A stretch of 64,000 bases of DNA, taken from NCBI GenBank assembly GCA_963576475.1, contig OY754981.1, positions 31,286,132-31,350,131 on the forward strand. Reading direction: 5' to 3'. The stretch's first letter is position 1, and each line of letters begins with the position of its first letter. Under the pieces are notes generated by a model that saw only the letters and a list, made by a program, of their open reading frames with translations, was not told where the DNA came from and did not search any database. Source of the DNA: Molanna angustata. Its lineage: Eukaryota; Arthropoda; Insecta; Trichoptera; Molannidae. Shown here piece after piece: positions 61,745 through 64,000 of this stretch. The translations under genes and the position numbers were made by a program.

Positions 61745-62770
61745 TTTTATTTTGGGAAACAAAACAGCTGTTACATGTTTTACATTAATAAAAAAATAAC
61801 AATCAGGAAAGTAAGCCAATTACATTGTTCCACAGAATAATATACATAATAAAAGACAATTCAGTACAAAGTCAAAGACAAAAGTGTGGTGTAAGTGTAC
61901 AATTGTGATGTGTGTGTATGTGTGTGTGTGTGTATGTGTGTATTTTATGAAGCGAGGGTGGGACATGAAGAAAGGTAGGAGAGGAGGAAAGGGTGAGTTG
62001 TCATATTAATACAGTATTGGACATACCAAAAATTGTACAATTTGGTACATAAAGTATTCATTATAATATTGATGTTAGTTGTTTTTTTAATGAATGTAGG
62101 CTATTGTTAAAAATATCTGGCTTATGATTAAGGTTATTGTACATATTGCAGCTGCGGTTAATAAAAGTGTTGTTTGCATAGTTTGTTCTTGAGTATTTAG
62201 TGTAAAAGAGGAGATTCTGGCGGTTTTGTCTGGCGGGGCAGTTGAATGGGATTTGTCCTATGAGATACGGACTATCTATTTGGTTGTTAAGTAATTTATA
62301 TAGGAAACATATATCAGTTATACCCCTTCTTTTGTTAAGTGGTAACATTTGGTGATGTTTTAAAGATTCCTCATAACTGATACCAAATCGCCTAGTTCTA
62401 AAATCGAGGTGTTTGATGAATTTTTTTTGGATTCTTTCTATGTTATTTATGTGCAACTTATAATGAGGATTCCATACAGTGGTTGCGAATTCCACGTGAC
62501 TTCGAACATATGCGTTAAATAAAATTTTTAGACAGTCAATATTCTTAAATGGTTTGGTCACCCTTAGGACAAAGCCTAAACCCTTGTAGCTTCTACTAAT
62601 AACATTATTAATGTGGGAAATAAAGTTAAGCTTATCGTCCACAATTACTCCCAGGTCTTTTGCCTCGGATTTACGGGAGAGACTGGAGTCATTGATTTTG
62701 TAAATGAATTCGATGGGAGTTTTTATTCTTTTAAATGTTACAATGAAACATTTAAAAGAATAAAAATAAT
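61715..62770 (-). mobile_element. Short 5'-truncated LINE with (TAAA)n tail
   Basis: An insertion of about 1.06 kb absent from the other units. Read on the minus strand it has the end of ORF2, a short UTR with a TG-rich patch (about 61908-61940) and a (TAAA)n tail (61711-61750 on +). The flanks share TATT (61711-61714 and 62770-62773), so the target duplication is at most about 4 bp, or obscured by the tail. The 5' end is a foldback (see findings). Confidence 0.85.
62061..62766 (-). pseudogene. LINE ORF2 C-terminus
   Basis: About 235 codons open from the 5' junction to a stop: KDLGVIVDDKLNFISHIN, FNAYVRSHVEFATTVWNPHY, INNIERIQKKFIKHL and a C-terminal tail of the FNNSLHSLKKQL type. This is the region after the reverse transcriptase core in Jockey/CR1-like elements. 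The first codons come from the foldback and are not native. It is related to, but clearly different from, the LINE at 52374. Confidence 0.85.
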
Positions 62771-63403
62771 ATTGCGTACCTAGCTCATTACGTTTGTTTG
62801 ATTGTCTGTCTGATTGATTGAATAATTAATTTATTGATTGCATTTGCAGATGATCCTGTAATTTTGAAAGGTGATGAATGTTGTTTTATTTATTTTACAT
62901 ACTATTTATTTTTATGTACAGCGAACGCGCATAGGCGGTTTTTCATCTTCATACATACGATCACGGCATATCCCACAATGTGGGGAAACCATGTGTGAAT
63001 TAAATTATAAAAGTAAGAACGACATATGCGTGTATGCCCACACACGTCTCAACTGAAAAGGCAGTTTACTTAAAAGGCCGCTGTTGGTTTTGTTCATTTG
63101 GTACAATGTAGGTACCTACCTATCTAGGTAGACCGTATTCGCGTCGAATAGACAGAGTGCGATCTTATGCAGAAAGCAAGCAAGCAAGGAAGCACCACAT
63201 CCGTGGGTGGGGCATGTGACAATCGTATTATTATAAATTCGATTTCGTCCAGTTTCAATTGCATGAATGTGCGATTCGCATTGGTATATTTTTTTTTTCA
63301 ATATAAAAAAAAAACTTTAAAAGACGACAGCAGGTAATTAAACGCCATCCGGGCTTCTCTTTCTCGATAAAATGTTGGCAATCAACAACGAAATTAATTA
63401 TAA

Positions 63404-63483
<80 letters not shown>

Positions 63484-64000
63484 CGCGAATTCGAGTCGGG
63501 CTTGCCAGTCAGCAGGCCAGCAGACCATCCAGACACCCAGCCAGCTAAACGAGCGGAGGGGTGAATCGTGTACATCGGTACAACCGTTTTCATCATAATT
63601 TATATATAAATATATACCTTTATTATATGTATTTTTTTTCTAAATATCCACACTCTGTATGTATAATAAGAAACGAGTAGGTTATCAGATCATACGAATA
63701 CCGCTCCACCGTGTCCCATCTGCGGTGACGTGACTAACGAGTGAAGTGAAAGATCTATCTGACCACCGAATGCTGGTCTAGAACGGCGAGAGAAGGCGAA
63801 CGATCAGTTTCTAGGGCGCTACTATCTCGGGTCGGTTCGACGACGTCTGCCGTCTGAAGGGACTCCCCGAACGAGTTCCGCGTCTTCGAAAAGTGGGTCG
63901 ACGGTCTCTGCCTAGCAGTTGCGACGTCGATCTCCGCTTTCTTCGTTCATTTTTTTGATTTATTCGCATTTTTGTCGCACATTACGCCGCGTCGTCTGTC
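62771..64000. other. H2B-H1 spacer before unit 5, right part
   Basis: The spacer resumes at ATTGCGTACC and includes the (CA)n tract and most of the GC-rich block. The window ends about 260 bp before the expected H1 TATA box. Confidence 0.85.
63406..63481. repeat. (CA)38 microsatellite
   Basis: Fifth copy of the tract. By spacing, the next H1 should start near 64353. Confidence 0.98.

Overview
The window is a stretch of an insect nuclear genome holding a tandem array of core-plus-linker histone repeats. Every unit carries H1 (+), H4 (-), H3 (+), H2A (-) and H2B (+), intronless, each followed by the metazoan histone 3' stem-loop instead of a nearby poly(A) site. Four complete gene sets are present (H1 starts at 3601, 21239, 31688 and 49055). 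A fifth spacer runs to the right edge and stops an estimated 350 bp before the next H1. The proteins are identical in all four sets. Insect origin rests on the H2A, H2B and H3 sequences and on the transposon types. TACC/GGTA-rich spacers fit Hemiptera or Lepidoptera, but I cannot fix the order.

Unit layout: GC-rich leader and H1; AT-rich spacer; H4 read towards H1; a fixed LINE relic (relic A, C-terminal reverse transcriptase); a (TG)n tract; the H3 promoter and H3; a second fixed LINE relic (relic B, ending in poly-A); H2A; a roughly 280 bp divergent promoter; H2B; then a spacer with a (CA)n tract before the next H1. Unit 2 (H1 21239 to H1 31688) has no private insertion and gives the basic period of 10,449 bp.

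Private insertions account for the length of the other units. At the left edge (1-1310) is the 5' LTR and leader of a Ty3/gypsy-type element in reverse orientation. Two copies of a non-autonomous LTR element lie at 9939-13668 (+) and 17049-20490 (-). Each has only about 475 bp between its LTRs, with gag-start and pol-end remnants. A larger Ty3/gypsy element at 35904-42777 (-) has gag and an in-frame protease-integrase pol but no reverse transcriptase or RNase H. A Jockey/CR1-like LINE at 52374-56164 (+) has an open endonuclease-RT frame, and a truncated LINE at 61715-62770 (-) has a foldback at its 5' end. The LTR elements show 4 bp target duplications (ATAT or ATGT) wherever both ends are visible, and all lie in AT-rich spacers or relics, never in genes.

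The most interesting signals are: (1) a composite promoter module, TACCACGTGAC then 20-21 bp then CCAAT, shared in the same orientation by the H3 promoter and the LTR promoters of two gypsy-type elements, plus a 14-mer shared between the H3 promoter and the non-autonomous LTR; (2) a textbook -1 frameshift signal (GGGAAAC, 7-nt spacer, 11-bp stem) at the gag-pol junction of an element that has lost its reverse transcriptase; and (3) unit-specific small deletions in the otherwise homogenised H3 and H2B promoters.
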